From positions 1,639,777 to 1,703,776 of the forward strand of contig CALSFV010000010.1 in the NCBI GenBank assembly GCA_943737045.1: a DNA stretch of 64,000 bases, read 5' to 3'. The position numbers and the translations under genes were made by a program. The DNA comes from Parapristionchus giblindavisi (lineage: Eukaryota > Nematoda > Chromadorea > Rhabditida > Diplogasteridae). Of the stretch, positions 11,034 through 23,019 are shown piece after piece. The first letter of the stretch is position 1. Each line of letters starts with the position of its first letter. The notes below the pieces were generated by a model. The model was not told where the DNA came from and did not search any database. It saw only the letters and a list, made by a program, of their open reading frames with translations.

Positions 11034-13586
11034 GTGATAGAACAAAAAATTCTGAATAGGACTCATTTCAGTTCACGACGATCTGTAATTACATATAGCG
11101 GCCATAGTGACCGAAGTACAAAAGTAACTTTCGCTCTGATATGCTCTGATATGATACAAATTGATTTATCACATTTCAAAATGACAACGATACCTGTCGT
11201 GCCATATACCGTTTGAAAGAGCAAAAAATTCACAATAAAATAACTGCTTCGTATGTAGAACAGTGGCCACTCGTGTCAAAGTACAAAATTATCTTTGTGT
11301 TCTCGGTGCATTTTTAGATATTAAACAATTCATGACGAGCCAAATGGTTGTGGTCTCATATATCATGTGATAGAACAAAAAATTCTGAATAAGCCTCATT
11401 TCAGTTCACGACGATCTGTAATCTTTTATAGCGGCCATAGTGACCGAAGTACAAAAGTAACTTTCGCTCTGATATGCTCTGATATGATACAAATTGATTT
11501 ATCACACGTCAAAATGGCAACGATACCTGTCGTGTCATATTCCGTTTGAAAGATCAAACAATTCTGAATAGGACTCATTTCAGTTCACGACGATCTGTAA
11601 TCTTTTATAGCGGCCATAGTGACCGAAGTACAAAAGTAACTTTCGCTCTGATATGCTCTGATATGATACAAATTGATTTATCACATTTCAAAATGACAAC
11701 GATACCTGTCGTGCCATATACCGTTTGAAAGAGCAAAAAATTCACAATAAAATAACTGCTTCGTATGTAGAACAGTGGTCACTCGTGTCAAAGTACAAAA
11801 TTATCTTTGTGTTCTCGGTGCATTTTTAGATATTAAACAATTCATGACGTTCCAAATGGTTGTGGTCTCATATATCATGTGATAGAACAAAAAATTCTGA
11901 ATAAGACTCATTTCAGGTCACGACGATCTGTAACTACATATAGCGGCCATAGTAAACGAAGTACAAAAGTTACTTTCGCTCTGATATGCTCTGATATGAT
12001 ACAAATTCATTTATCACATGTCAAAATGGCAACGATACCTGTCGCGCCATATACCGTTTGAAAGAGCAAAAAATTCTGAATAGGACTCATTTCAGTTCAC
12101 GACGATCTGTAATCTTTTATAGCGGCCATAGTGACCGAAGTACAAAAGTAACTTTCGCTCTGGTATGGAAAAATTGATGTATCACATTTCAAAATGATTA
12201 CGATACCTGTCGTGTCATATACCGTTTGAAAGAGCAAAAAATTCTCAATAAAATTATTGCTTCGTATGTGCAACAGTGGCCACTCCCGCCAAAATACAAA
12301 ATTATCTTTGTGTTCTCGGTGCATTTTTAGATATTAAACAATTCATGACGAGCCAAATGGTTGTGGTGTCATATATCATGTGATAGAACAAAAAATTCTG
12401 AATAAGACTCATTTCAGGTCACGACGATCTGTAACTACATATAGCGGCCATAGTAAACGAAGTACAAAAGTTACTTTCGCTCTGATATGCTCTGATATGA
12501 TACAAATTGATTTATCACATTTCAAAATGATTACGATACCTGTCGTGTCATATACCGTTAGAAAGAGCAAAAAACTTTGAATAAAATTATTGCTTCGTAT
12601 GTAGAACAGTGGCCACTCGTGCCAAAGTGCAAAATTATCTTTGTGTTCTCGGTGCATTTTTAGATATTAAACAATTCATGACGAGCCAAATGGTTGTGGT
12701 GTCATATATCATGTGATAGAACAAAAAATTCTGAATAAGACTCATTTCAGGTCACGACGATCTGTAATTACATATAGCGGCCATAGTGACCGAAGTACAA
12801 AAGTAACTTTCGCTCTGATATGCTCTGATATGATACAAATTGATTTATCACACGTCAAAATGGCAACGATACCTGTCGTGTCATATTCCGTTTGAAAGAG
12901 CAAACAATTCTGAATAGGACTCATTTCAGTTCACGACGATCTGTAATCTTTTATAGCGGCCATAGTGACCGAAGTACAAAAGTAACTTTCGCTCTGATAT
13001 GCTCTGATATGATACAAATTGATTTATCACATTTCAAAATGACAACGATACCTGTCGTGCCATATACCGTTTGAAAGAGCAAAAAATTCACAATAAAATA
13101 ACTGCTTCGTATGTAGAACAGTGGCCACTCGTGTCAAAGTACAAAATTATCTTTGTGTTCTCGGTGCTTTTTTAGATATTAAACAATTCATGACGTTCCA
13201 AATGGTTGTGGTCTCATATATCATGTGATAGAACAAAAAATTCTGAATAAGACTCATTTCAGGTCACGACGATCTGTAACTACATATAGCGGCCATAGTA
13301 AACGAAGTACAAAAGTTACTTTCGCTCTGATATGCTCTGATATGATACAAATTGATTTATCACACGTCAAAATGGCAACGATACCTGTCGAGTCATATTC
13401 CGTTTGAAAGAGCAAAAAATTCTGAATAAGACTCATTTTAGTTCACGACGATCTGTAATTTCATATAGCGGCCACAGTGACCGAAGTACCAAAGTAACTT
13501 TCACTCTGATATGCACTGATATGACACAAATTGATTTATCACATGTCAAAATGGCCACGATACCTGTCGTGTCATATTCCATTTGA
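10206..13586. repeat. Long-range duplicated block, copy 2
   Basis: Counterpart of 1-3,717. It is 333 bp shorter near its right end because one dimer is missing. The A module at 13,225 starts like the one at 3,023 (TAACTACATA, GTAAACGAAG) and ends like the one at 3,356 (TTGATTTATCACACGTC), as expected from crossover between two neighbouring units. A private change GTCGAGTCAT is at about 13,388. Confidence 0.85.
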
Positions 13587-15071
13587 AAGAGCAAAAAAAT
13601 CTGAATAAGACTCATTTCAGTTCACGACGATCTGTAATCTTTTATAGCGGCCATAGTGACCGAAGTACAAAAGTAACTTTCGCTCTGATATGGAAAAATT
13701 GATTTATCACATTTCAAAATGGCTACGATACCTGTCGTGTTATATACCGTTTGAAAGAGCAAAAAATTCTCAATAAAATAACTGCTTCGTATGTAGAACA
13801 GTGGCCACTCGTGTCAAAGTACAAAATTATCTTTGTGTTCTCGGTGCATTTTTAGATATTAAACAATTCATGACGTTCCAAATGGTTGTGGTCTCATATA
13901 TCATGTGATAGAACAAAAAATTCTGAATAAGACTCATTTCAGGTCACGACGATCTGTAACTACATATAGCGGCCATAGTAAACGAAGTACAAAAGTTACT
14001 TTCGCTCTGATATGCTCTGATATGATACAAATTCATTTATCACATGTCAAAATGGCAACGATACCTGTCGTGTTATATACCGTTTGAAAGAGCAAAAAAT
14101 TCTCAATAAAATAACTGCTTCGTATGTAGAACAGTGGCCACTCGTGTCAAAGTACAAAATTATCTTTGTGTTCTCGGTGCATTTTTAAATATTAAACAAT
14201 TCATGACGTTCCAAATGGTTGTGGTCTCATATATCATGTGATAGAACAAAAAATTCTGAATAAGACTCATTTCAGGTCACGACGATCTGTAACTACATAT
14301 AGCGGCCATAGTAAACGAAGTACAAAAGTTACTTTCGCTCTGATATGCTCTGATATGATACAAATTCATTTATCACATGTCAAAATGGCAACTATACCTG
14401 TCGTGTCATATACCGTTTGAAAGAGCAAAATATTTTGAATAAAATTATTGCTTCGTATGTAGAACAGTGGCCACTCGTGCCAAAGTGCAAAATTATCTTT
14501 GTGTTCTCGGTGCATTTTTAGATATTAAACAATTCATGACGAGCCAAATGGTTGTGGTGTCATATATCATGTGATAGAGCAAAAAATTCTGAATAGGACT
14601 CATTTCATTTCACGACGATCTGTAATTTCATATAGCGGCCATAGTGACCGAAGTACAAAAGTAACTTTCGCTCTGATATGCTCTGATATGATACAAATTG
14701 ATTTATCACACGTCAAAATGGCAACGATACCTGTCGTGTCATATTCCGTTTGAAAGAGCAAACAATTCTGAATAGGTCTCATTTCAGTTCACGACGATCT
14801 GTAACCTTTTATAGCGGCCATAGTGACCGAAGTACAAAAGTAACTTTCGCTCTGATATGGAAAAATTGATTTATCACATTTCAAAATGATTACGATACCT
14901 GTCGTGTCATATACCGTTTGAAAGAGCAAAAAATTCTCAATAAAATTATTGCTTCGTATGTGCAACAGTGGCCACTCCCGCCAAAATACAAAATTATATT
15001 TGTGTTCTCGGTGCATTTTTAGATATTAAACAATTCATGACGAGCCAAATGGTTGTGGTGTCATATATCAT
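13587..15071. repeat. Mixed dimers between two higher-order zones
   Basis: Satellite only: a short A+B (to 13,904), two A+B dimers at 13,905 and 14,238, then A, short A and B (501 bp) from 14,571. A private form TCGTGTTATATAC occurs near 13,738 and 14,070. No gene or non-satellite DNA is seen. Confidence 0.85.
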
Positions 15072-16725
15072 GTGATAGAACAAAAAATTCTGAATAAGAC
15101 TCATTTCAGTTCACGACGATCTGTAATTTCATATAGCGGCCATAGTGACCGAAGTACAAAAGTAACTTTCGCTCTGATATGCTCTGATATGATACAAATT
15201 GATTTATCACACGTCAAAATGGCAACGATACCTGTCGTGTCATATTCCGTTTGAAAGAGCTAAAAATTCTCAATAAAATTATTGCTTCGTATGTGCAACA
15301 GTGGCGACTCCCGCCAAAATACAAAATTATATTTGTGTTCTCGGTGCATTTTTAGATATTAAACAATTCATGACGAGCCAAATGGTTGTGGTGTCATATA
15401 TCATGTGATAGAACAAAAAATTCTGAATAAGACTCATTTCAGGTCACGACGATCTGTAACTACATATAGCGGCCATAGTAAACGAAGTACAAAAGTTACT
15501 TTCGCTCTGATATGCTCTGATATGATACAAATTGATTTATCACATTTCAAAATGATTACGATACCTGTCGTGTCATATACCGTTAGAAAGAGCAAAAAAT
15601 TTTGAATAAAATTATTGCTTCGTATGTAGAACAGTGGCCACTCGTGCCAAAGTGCAAAATTATCTTTGTGTTCTCGGTGCATTTTTAGATATTAAACAAT
15701 TCATGACGAGCCAAATGGTTGTGGTGTCATATATCATGTGATAGAACAAAAAATTCTGAATAAGACTCATTTCAGGTCACGACGATCTGTAACTACATAT
15801 AGCGGCCATAGTAAACGAAGTACAAAAGTTACTTTCGCTCTGATATGCTCTGATATGATACAAATTGATTTATCACATTTCAAAATGATTACGATACCTG
15901 TCGTGTCATATACCGTTAGAAAGAGCAAAAAATTTTGAATAAAATTATTGCTTCGTATGTAGAACAGTGGCCACTCGTGCCAAAGTGCAAAATTATCTTT
16001 GTGTTCTCGGTGCATTTTTAGATATTAAACAATTCATGACGAGCCAAATGGTTGTGGTATCATATATCATGTGATAGAGCAAAAAATTCTGAATAAGACT
16101 CATTTTAGTTCACGACGATCTGTAATTTCATATAGCGGCCACAGTGACCGAAGTACAAAAGTAACTTTCGCTCTGATATGCTCTGATATGATACAAATTG
16201 ATTTATCACATTTCAAAATGGCAACGATACCTGTCGTGTCATATACCGTTTGAAAGAGCAAAAAATTCACAATAAAATAACTGCTTCGTATGTAGAACAG
16301 TGGCCACTCGTGCCAAAGTGCAAAATTATATTTGTGTTCTCGGTGCATTTTTAGATATTAAACAATTCATGACGAGCCAAATGGTTGTGGTGTCATATAT
16401 CATGTGATAGAACAAAAAATTCTGAATAAGACTCATTTCAGGTCACGACGATCTGTAACTACATATAGCGGCCATAGTGACCGAAGTACAAAAGTAACTT
16501 TCGCTCTGATATGGAAAAATTGATTTATCACATTTCAAAATGATTACGATACCTGTCGTGTCATATACCGTTTGAAAGAGCAAAAAATTCTCAATAAAAT
16601 TATTGCTTCGTATGTGCAACAGTGGCCACTCCCGCCAAAATACAAAATTATATTTGTGTTCTCGGTGCATTTTTAGATATTAAACAATTCATGACGAGCC
16701 AAATGGTTGTGGTGTCATATATCAT
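15072..16725. repeat. 1,654-bp higher-order repeat, copy 1
   Basis: Four A+B dimers plus one short-A+B (4 x 333 + 322). Offset to the next copy is 1,654 for each unit. Shared markers are GAGCTAAAAATTCTC in the first dimer, CGTTAGAAAGAGC in the second and third, and GTGGTATCATATATC before the fourth. Confidence 0.85.
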
Positions 16726-18390
16726 GTGATAGAACAAAAAATTCTGAATAAGACTCATTTCAGTTCACGACGATCTGTAATTTCATATAGCGGCCATAGT
16801 GACCGAAGTACAAAAGTAACTTTCGCTCTGATATGCTCTGATATGATACAAATTGATTTATCACACGTCAAAATGGCAACGATACCTGTCGTGTCATATT
16901 CCGTTTGAAAGAGCTAAAAATTCTCAATAAAATTATTGCTTCGTATGTGCAACAGTGGCCACTCCCGCCAAAATACAAAATTATATTTGTGTTCTCGGTG
17001 CATTTTTAGATATTAAACAATTCATGACGAGCCAAATGGTTGTGGTGTCATATATCATGTGATAGAACAAAAAATTCTGAATAAGACTCATTTCAGGTCA
17101 CGACGATCTGTAACTACATATAGCGGCCATAGTAAACGAAGTACAAAAGTTACTTTCGCTCTGATATGCTCTGATATGATACAAATTGATTTATCACATT
17201 TCAAAATGATTACGATACCTGTCGTGTCATATACCGTTAGAAAGAGCAAAAAATTTTGAATAAAATTATTGCTTCGTATGTAGAACAGTGGCCACTCGTG
17301 CCAAAGTGCAAAATTATCTTTGTGTTCTCGGTGCATTTTTAGATATTAAACAATTCATGACGAGCCAAATGGTTGTGGTGTCATATATCATGTGATAGAA
17401 CAAAAAATTCTGAATAAGACTCATTTCAGGTCACGACGATCTGTAACTACATATAGCGGCCATAGTAAACGAAGTACAAAAGTTACTTTCGCTCTGATAT
17501 GCTCTGATATGATACAAATTGATTTATCACATTTCAAAATGATTACGATACCTGTCGTGTCATATACCGTTAGAAAGAGCAAAAAATTTTGAATAAAATT
17601 ATTGCTTCGTATGTAGAACAGTGGCCACTCGTGCCAAAGTGCAAAATTATCTTTGTGTTCTCGGTGCATTTTTAGATATTAAACAATTCATGACGAGCCA
17701 AATGGTTGTGGTATCATATATCATGTGATAGAGCAAAAAATTCTGAATAAGACTCATTTTAGTTCACGACGATCTGTAATTTCATATAGCGGCCACAGTG
17801 ACCGAAGTACAAAAGTAACTTTCGCTCTGATATGCTCTGATATGATACAAATTGATTTATCACATTTCAAAATGGCAACGATACCTGTCGTGTCATATAC
17901 CGTTTGAAAGAGCAAAAAATTCACAATAAAATAACTGCTTCGTATGTAGAACAGTGGCCACTCGTGCCAAAGTGCAAAATTATATTTGTGTTCTCGGTGC
18001 ATTTTTAGATATTAAACAATTCATGACGAGCCAAATGGTTGTGGTGTCATATATCATGTGATAGAACAAAAAATTCTGAATAAGACTCATTTCAGGTCAC
18101 GACGATCTGTAACTACATATAGCGGCCATAGTGACCGAAGTACAAAAGTAACTTTCGCTCTGATATGCTCTGATATGATACAAATTGATTTATCACATGT
18201 CAAAATGACAACGATACCTGTCGTGTCATATTCCGTTTGAAAGAGCTAAAAATTCTCAATAAAATTATTGCTTCGTATGTGCAACAGTGGCCACTCCCGC
18301 CAAAATACAAAATTATATTTGTGTTCTCGGTGCATTTTTAGATATTAAACAATTCATGACGAGCCAAATGGTTGTGGTGTCATATATCAT
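16726..18390. repeat. 1,654-bp-type higher-order repeat, copy 2 (1,665 bp)
   Basis: Repeats the preceding copy for four dimers. The fifth unit (18,058) has a full-length A whose left half is the TAACTACATA type and whose right half ends in the TTCCGTTTG type, with GAGCTAAAAATTCTC following. It is therefore a hybrid module, and the copy is 11 bp longer. Confidence 0.8.
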
Positions 18391-19389
18391 GTGATAGAAC
18401 AAAAAATTCTGAATAAGACTCATTTCAGGTCACGACGATCTGTAACTACATATAGCGGCCATAGTAAACGAAGTACAAAAGTTACTTTCGCTCTGATATG
18501 CTCTGATATGATACAAATTGATTTATCACATTTCAAAATGATTACGATACCTGTCGTGTCATATACCGTTAGAAAGAGCAAAAAATTTTGAATAAAATTA
18601 TTGCTTCGTATGTAGAACAGTGGCCACTCGTGCCAAAGTGCAAAATTATCTTTGTGTTCTCGGTGCATTTTTAGATATTAAACAATTCATGACGAGCCAA
18701 ATGGTTGTGGTATCATATATCATGTGATAGAGCAAAAAATTCTGAATAAGACTCATTTTAGTTCACGACGATCTGTAATTTCATATAGCGGCCACAGTGA
18801 CCGAAGTACAAAAGTAACTTTCGCTCTGATATGCTCTGATATGATACAAATTGATTTATCACATTTCAAAATGGCAACGATACCTGTCGTGTCATATACC
18901 GTTTGAAAGAGCAAAAAATTCACAATAAAATAACTGCTTCGTATGTAGAACAGTGGCCACTCGTGCCAAAGTGCAAAATTATATTTGTGTTCTCGGTGCA
19001 TTTTTAGATATTAAACAATTCATGACGAGCCAAATGGTTGTGGTGTCATATATCATGTGATAGAACAAAAAATTCTGAATAAGACTCATTTCAGGTCACG
19101 ACGATCTGTAACTACATATAGCGGCCATAGTGACCGAAGTACAAAAGTAACTTTCGCTCTGATATGCTCTGATATGATACAAATTGATTTATCACATGTC
19201 AAAATGACAACGATACCTGTCGTGCCATATACCGCTTGAAAGAGCAAAAAATTCACAATAAAATAACTGCTTCGTATGTAGAACAGTGGCCACTCGTGAC
19301 AAAGTACAAAATTAACTTTGTGTTCTCGGTGCATTTTTAGATATTAAACAATTCATGACGAGCCAAATGGTTGTGGTGTCATATATCAT
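17392..19389. repeat. 999-bp trimer of dimers, two copies
   Basis: Units at 17,392, 17,725 and 18,058 recur at 18,391, 18,724 and 19,057, an exact offset of 999 (3 x 333). The final module of the second copy changes to a CATATACCGCTTG ending. Confidence 0.85.
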
Positions 19390-21812
19390 GTGATAGAACA
19401 AAAAAATCTGAATAAGACTCATTTCAGGTCACGACGATCTGTAACTACATATAGCGGCCATAGTAAACGAAGTACAAAAGTTACTTTCGCTCTGATATGA
19501 TACAAATTCATTTATCACATGTCAAAATGGCAACGATACCTGTCGTGTCATATACCGTTTGAAAGAGCAAAAAATTTTGAATAAAATTATTGCTTCGTAT
19601 GTAGAACAGTGGCCACTCGTGCCAAAGTGCAAAATTATCTTTGTGTTCTCGGTGCATTTTTAGATATTAAACAATTCATGACGAGCCAAATGCTTGTGGT
19701 GTCATATATCATGTGATAGAACAAAAAATTCTGAATAAGACTCACTTCAGGTCACGACGATCTGTAAATACATATAGCGGCCATAGTAAACGAAGTACAA
19801 AAGTTACTTTCGCTCTGATATGCTCTGATATGATACAAATTGATTTATCACACGTCAAAATGGCAACGATACCTGTCGTGTCATATTCCGTTTGAAAGAG
19901 CAAAAAAATCTGAATAGGACTCATTTTAGTTCACGACGATCTGTAATCTTTTATAGCGGCCATAGTGACCGAAGTACAAAAGTAACTTTCGCTCTGATAT
20001 GGAAAAATTGATTTATCACATTTCAAAATGATTACGATACCTATCGTGTCATATACCGTTTGAAAGAGCAAAAAATTCTCAATAAAATTATTGCTTCGTA
20101 TGTGCAACAGTGGCCACTCCCGCCAAAATACAAAATTATATTTGTGTTCTCGGTGCATTTTTAGATATTAAACAATTCATGACGAGCCAAATGGTTGTGG
20201 TGTCATATATCATGTGATAGAACAAAAAATTCTGAATAAGACTCATTTCAGGTCACGACGATCTGTAACTACATATAGCGGCCATAGTAAACGAAGTACA
20301 AAAGTTACTTTCGCTCTGATATGCTCTGATATGATACAAATTGATTTATCACACGTCAAAATGGCAACGATACCTGTCGTGTCATATTCCGTTTGAAAGA
20401 GCAAAAAATTCTGAATAGGACTCATTTCAGTTCACGACGATCTGTAATCTTTTATAGCGGCCATAGTGACCGAAGTACAAAAGTAACTTTCGCTCTGATA
20501 TGGAAAAATTGATTTATCACATTTCAAAATGATTACGATACCTGTCGTGTCATATACCGTTAGAAAGAGCAAAAAATTTTGAATAAAATTATTGCTTCGT
20601 ATGTAGAACAGTGGCCACTCGTGCCAAAGTGCAAAATTATCTTTGTGTTCTCGGTGCATTTTTAGATATTAAACAATTCATGACGAGCCAAATGGTTGTG
20701 GTATCATATATCATGTGATAGAGCAAAAAATTCTGAATAAAACTCATTTTAGTTCACGACGATCTGTAATTTCATATAGCGGCCACAGTGACCGAAGTAC
20801 AAAAGTAACTTTCGCTCTGATATGCTCTGATATGATACAAATTGATTTATCACATTTCAAAATGGCAACGATACCTGTCGTGTCATATACCGTTTGAAAG
20901 AGCAAAAAATTCACAATAAAATAACTGCTTCGTATGTGCAACAGTGGCCACTCCCGCCAAAATACAAAATTATATTTGTGTTCTCGGTGCATTTTTAGAT
21001 ATTAAACAATTCATGACGAGCAAAATGGTTGTGGTGTCATATATCATGTGATAGAACAAAAAATTCTGAATAAGACTCATTTCAGGTCACGACGATCTGT
21101 AACTACATATAGCGGCCATAGTAAACGAAGTACAAAAGTTACTTTCGCTCTGATATGCTCTGATATGATACAAATTGATTTATCACATGTCAAAATGACA
21201 ACGATACCTGTCGTGCCATATACCGCATGAAAGAGCAAAAAATTCACAATAAAATAACTGCTTCGTATGTAGAACAGTGGCCACTCGTGACAAAGTACAA
21301 AATTAACTTTGTGTTCTCGGTGCATTTTTAGATATTAAACAATTCATGACGAGCCAACTGGTTGTGGTCTCATATATCATGTGATAGAACAAAAAATTCT
21401 GAATAAGACTCATTTCAGGTCACGACGATCTGTAACTACATATAGCGGCCATAGTAAACGAAGTACAAAAGTTACTTTCGCTCTGATATGATACAAATTC
21501 ATTTATCACATGTCAAAATGGCAACGATACCTGTCGTGTCATATACCGTTTGAAAGAGCAAAAAATTTTGAATAAAATTATTGCTTCGTATGTAGAACAG
21601 TGGCCACTCGTGCCAAAGTGCAAAATTATCTTTGTGTTCTCGGTGCATTTTTAGATATTAAACAATTCATGACGAGCCAAATGGTTGTGGTGTCATATAT
21701 CATGTGATAGAACAAAAAATTCTGAATAAGACTCATTTCAGGTCACGACGATCTGTAACTACATATAGCGGCCATAGTAAACGAAGTACAAAAGTTACTT
21801 TCGCTCTGATAT
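19390..21812. repeat. Dimers and 501-bp units leading to the insert
   Basis: A 323-bp dimer with a single CTCTGATATG (19,390), then two successive 501-bp units (19,713 and 20,214) of A, short A and B. A+B dimers follow at 20,715 and 21,048, then a second single-CTCTGATATG dimer near 21,381. The last A module begins near 21,718 and is cut off at 21,812 by the insert. Confidence 0.85.
20407..20574. repeat. Short form of module A (168 bp), example copy
   Basis: This A module reads CTCTGATATGGAAAAATTGA where the full form has a second CTCTGATATG and ATACAAATTGA, a net loss of 11 bp. It is always tied to the TAATCTTTTATA subtype or, in zone III, to the ACAACGATC subtype. Left of about 27 kb it occurs singly; from 27.4 kb on it often occurs as two or more in a row. 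Confidence 0.93.
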
Positions 21813-21924
21813 ATATTTATTTCCTTATGCGTTACATTAAAACAGATGAAAGAAATTTGATAGATGGAGAATAAATAAATTAATAAGGGAATGCTTATAG
21901 CTGCAATAACTAGATCACAGCATT

Positions 21925-21970
21925 GGGGGTTGGGAGGGGGTATGGAAATTTTATTGGGTTTTAAAGGGGG
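21925..21970 (+). other. G-rich stretch with five G-runs
   Basis: Runs of 5, 3, 5, 3 and 5 G lie at 21,925-21,929, 21,932-21,934, 21,936-21,940, 21,956-21,958 and 21,966-21,970. The first three have very short loops and the fourth follows a 15-base loop. A G-quadruplex on the plus strand is possible but not certain. Confidence 0.45.
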
Positions 21971-22579
21971 AACTCAACCATGACACCATGATCCCTCTCT
22001 TTGGCGATTAGTCGGTGCAATATGGTACAAGTGAACAAGTGATTGCAATGTGGCATAATTAGAGTGTGCGAGGATGCTTGTGCTGCACGGAGGCTTATAA
22101 CCGGGTGGAGGAGGCTGTGATAAAGATCGTCATTGAGAAAGTCGAGGACCAAGGGTCGGAAGGGAGTTCATGAAGACAATTACTAAGGTGTAATGGTAGG
22201 ACCTACTGAGAATGATATGTGAAAGAATAAATAAATAAAAAGCAACGAAATAAGATAACTAATAACTAGCGAAGAGTGGGGCGTAGAGAGATAGGGAGAG
22301 AGTACAAAGAGGGAGAGATGAGAAGAAGAGAAGAGAAAAGTGCAAAAAATAAACAAAAAAGGATCTCTCACAAGTTTTTTTAATTCATGTTTTATATATA
22401 AAGGCTTACAAAAATTATGTTAAAAGTGCACTCTCGCTTGAGCTGAAAAACTGTGATGCTGTAGGTCTCGTGTATCGTGTCTTGTTGTCTTGTTGGTCTT
22501 AATGGTCTTGAGGCAGATTTAAAGTGTAGTCGTGATAACTGAAAAACTGAAGAGATTAGCAAAGTCTTATAGAAATATA
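21971..22579. other. Unassigned AT-rich part of the insert
   Basis: Apart from the purine tract I see no gene here. A minus-strand open frame of about 63 codons at 21,961-22,152 has no recognisable domain. Small features are an ATAAATAAATAAA stretch at about 22,226 and a repeated CTGAAAAACTG at 22,443 and 22,539. The likeliest identity is the 3' UTR of the LINE or remnants of another element. Confidence 0.4.
22283..22363 (+). repeat. Purine-rich low-complexity tract
   Basis: About 80 bases are nearly all A or G on the plus strand, with repeated GAGAGA, GGGAGAG and AGAAGAAGAGAAG motifs and an A-rich end (AAAAAATAAACAAAAAAGG). On the LINE-sense strand this is a pyrimidine tract. It produces a spurious leucine/serine/phenylalanine-rich open frame, which is not a gene. 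Confidence 0.85.
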
Positions 22580-22585
22580 TTTATT
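22580..22585 (-). promoter_or_regulatory. AATAAA motif at the LINE stop codon
   Basis: On the minus strand AATAAA begins inside the stop codon context (TTTTAAATAAATA). It matches the canonical polyadenylation signal, but about 770 bp of non-satellite DNA follow it and no A-tail is seen nearby. It may be a chance match in AT-rich sequence. Confidence 0.3.
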
Positions 22586-23019
22586 TAAAATGATTCACGA
22601 ATTTGTCTACTGAATGATAATGAGCTGTTGTTTGAAACCAAACTATTCTCGAGTGAGTTCCATTTGTTTACTACTCTATTAGTCAAAAAGTTTGAAAAGC
22701 GATTTGAGTGGCAACTATGAGGATTGAGTTTTAAATTGTGGCCTCGTGAAATATTGATTGTATTTGAAATGAGAAAAAGAGAACGGGGATTTAAGTCGAT
22801 GTGACCGTGCAATATCTTGTGTGTAGTGATGAGGTCATTTTGCTGTCGTCTCGTCTCGAGAGATGGTACTTTGAGGTACTGTAGTCGATCGGAATACTGT
22901 AGGTAGTTGATTCTGCATTGATTGAATACGATGCGAGTGTATCTGCGAAGAATGTTTTCAATACGTGCTATAAGATTGTTAGTGTAAGGGCACCAAAGTT
23001 CATTACAATACTCAAGCAC
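22585..23019 (-). pseudogene. Non-LTR retrotransposon reverse transcriptase, C-terminal fragment
   Basis: This is a 144-codon open frame running from the satellite junction to a TAA stop at 22,585-22,587. The first codon is GTG at the truncation point and is not a real start; the original frame would have continued upstream. The product resembles the region after the catalytic palm in Jockey/CR1/L2-type LINE polymerases: LEYC at residues 2-5, LWCP at 8-11, an IE..LRRYTR helix at 20-29, RLQYL at 45-49, SLETRR at 53-58, DLITTHKILHG at 62-72, SRGHNLKL at 91-98 and NRVVNKWNSL at 114-123. The YADD catalytic motif, fingers, palm and any endonuclease domain are absent, so the fragment cannot act alone. 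A full-length protein of this kind is usually several times longer. The frame has no stop or frameshift, which suggests a fairly recent insertion. The family is assigned from recalled motif spacing; the exact clade is uncertain. Confidence 0.8.

Larger units (their letters stand above)
1..21812. repeat. Satellite array, left arm
   Basis: Continuous tandem repeat of two modules, A (179 bp) and B (154 bp), mostly as 333-bp A+B dimers with extra A modules. Landmark strings such as GATCTGTAA, AGCGGCCA, CTCGGTGCAT and GACGAGCCAA recur at fixed spacing from the first base to 21,812. The window opens inside an A module, so the array extends leftward. No unit carries an open frame across both modules, and nothing other than satellite is visible in this arm. 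A centromeric or pericentromeric role is possible but is inferred from organisation alone. Confidence 0.98.
21813..23019 (-). mobile_element. 5'-truncated LINE insertion with long 3' flank
   Basis: These 1,207 bp show no satellite landmarks. The right part encodes, on the minus strand, the end of a non-LTR retrotransposon reverse transcriptase, so the truncated 5' end is at 23,019 and the 3' end lies leftward. About 770 bp follow the stop codon. They hold a purine-rich tract, a G-rich stretch and no further gene I recognise. That part may be LINE 3' UTR, a second element, or host DNA carried along. The left satellite stops after CTCTGATAT in an A module; the right one resumes at the start of a B module. 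About 83 bp of satellite is missing between them, and I see no target-site duplication. Confidence 0.75.

Noticed and set aside
1..21812. CRISPR-like array of repeats and spacers
   Set aside because: Units are 333 bp with no unique spacers; A and B are both repeated and related to each other. No cas genes are present.
21961..22152. Minus-strand 63-codon open frame in the insert
   Set aside because: No domain, no clear start context, and a length expected by chance in this composition. Kept only as part of the unassigned insert sequence.
22226..22240. ATAAATAAATAAAA as the A-tail of a plus-strand element
   Set aside because: It is short and internal to the insert, with no element body or duplication to its left. 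It is likely simple AT-rich sequence.
22183..22371. Minus-strand open frame rich in Leu, Ser and Phe, resembling a membrane protein
   Set aside because: It is the complement of the purine-rich low-complexity tract. Its hydrophobic look follows from pyrimidine-only codons.
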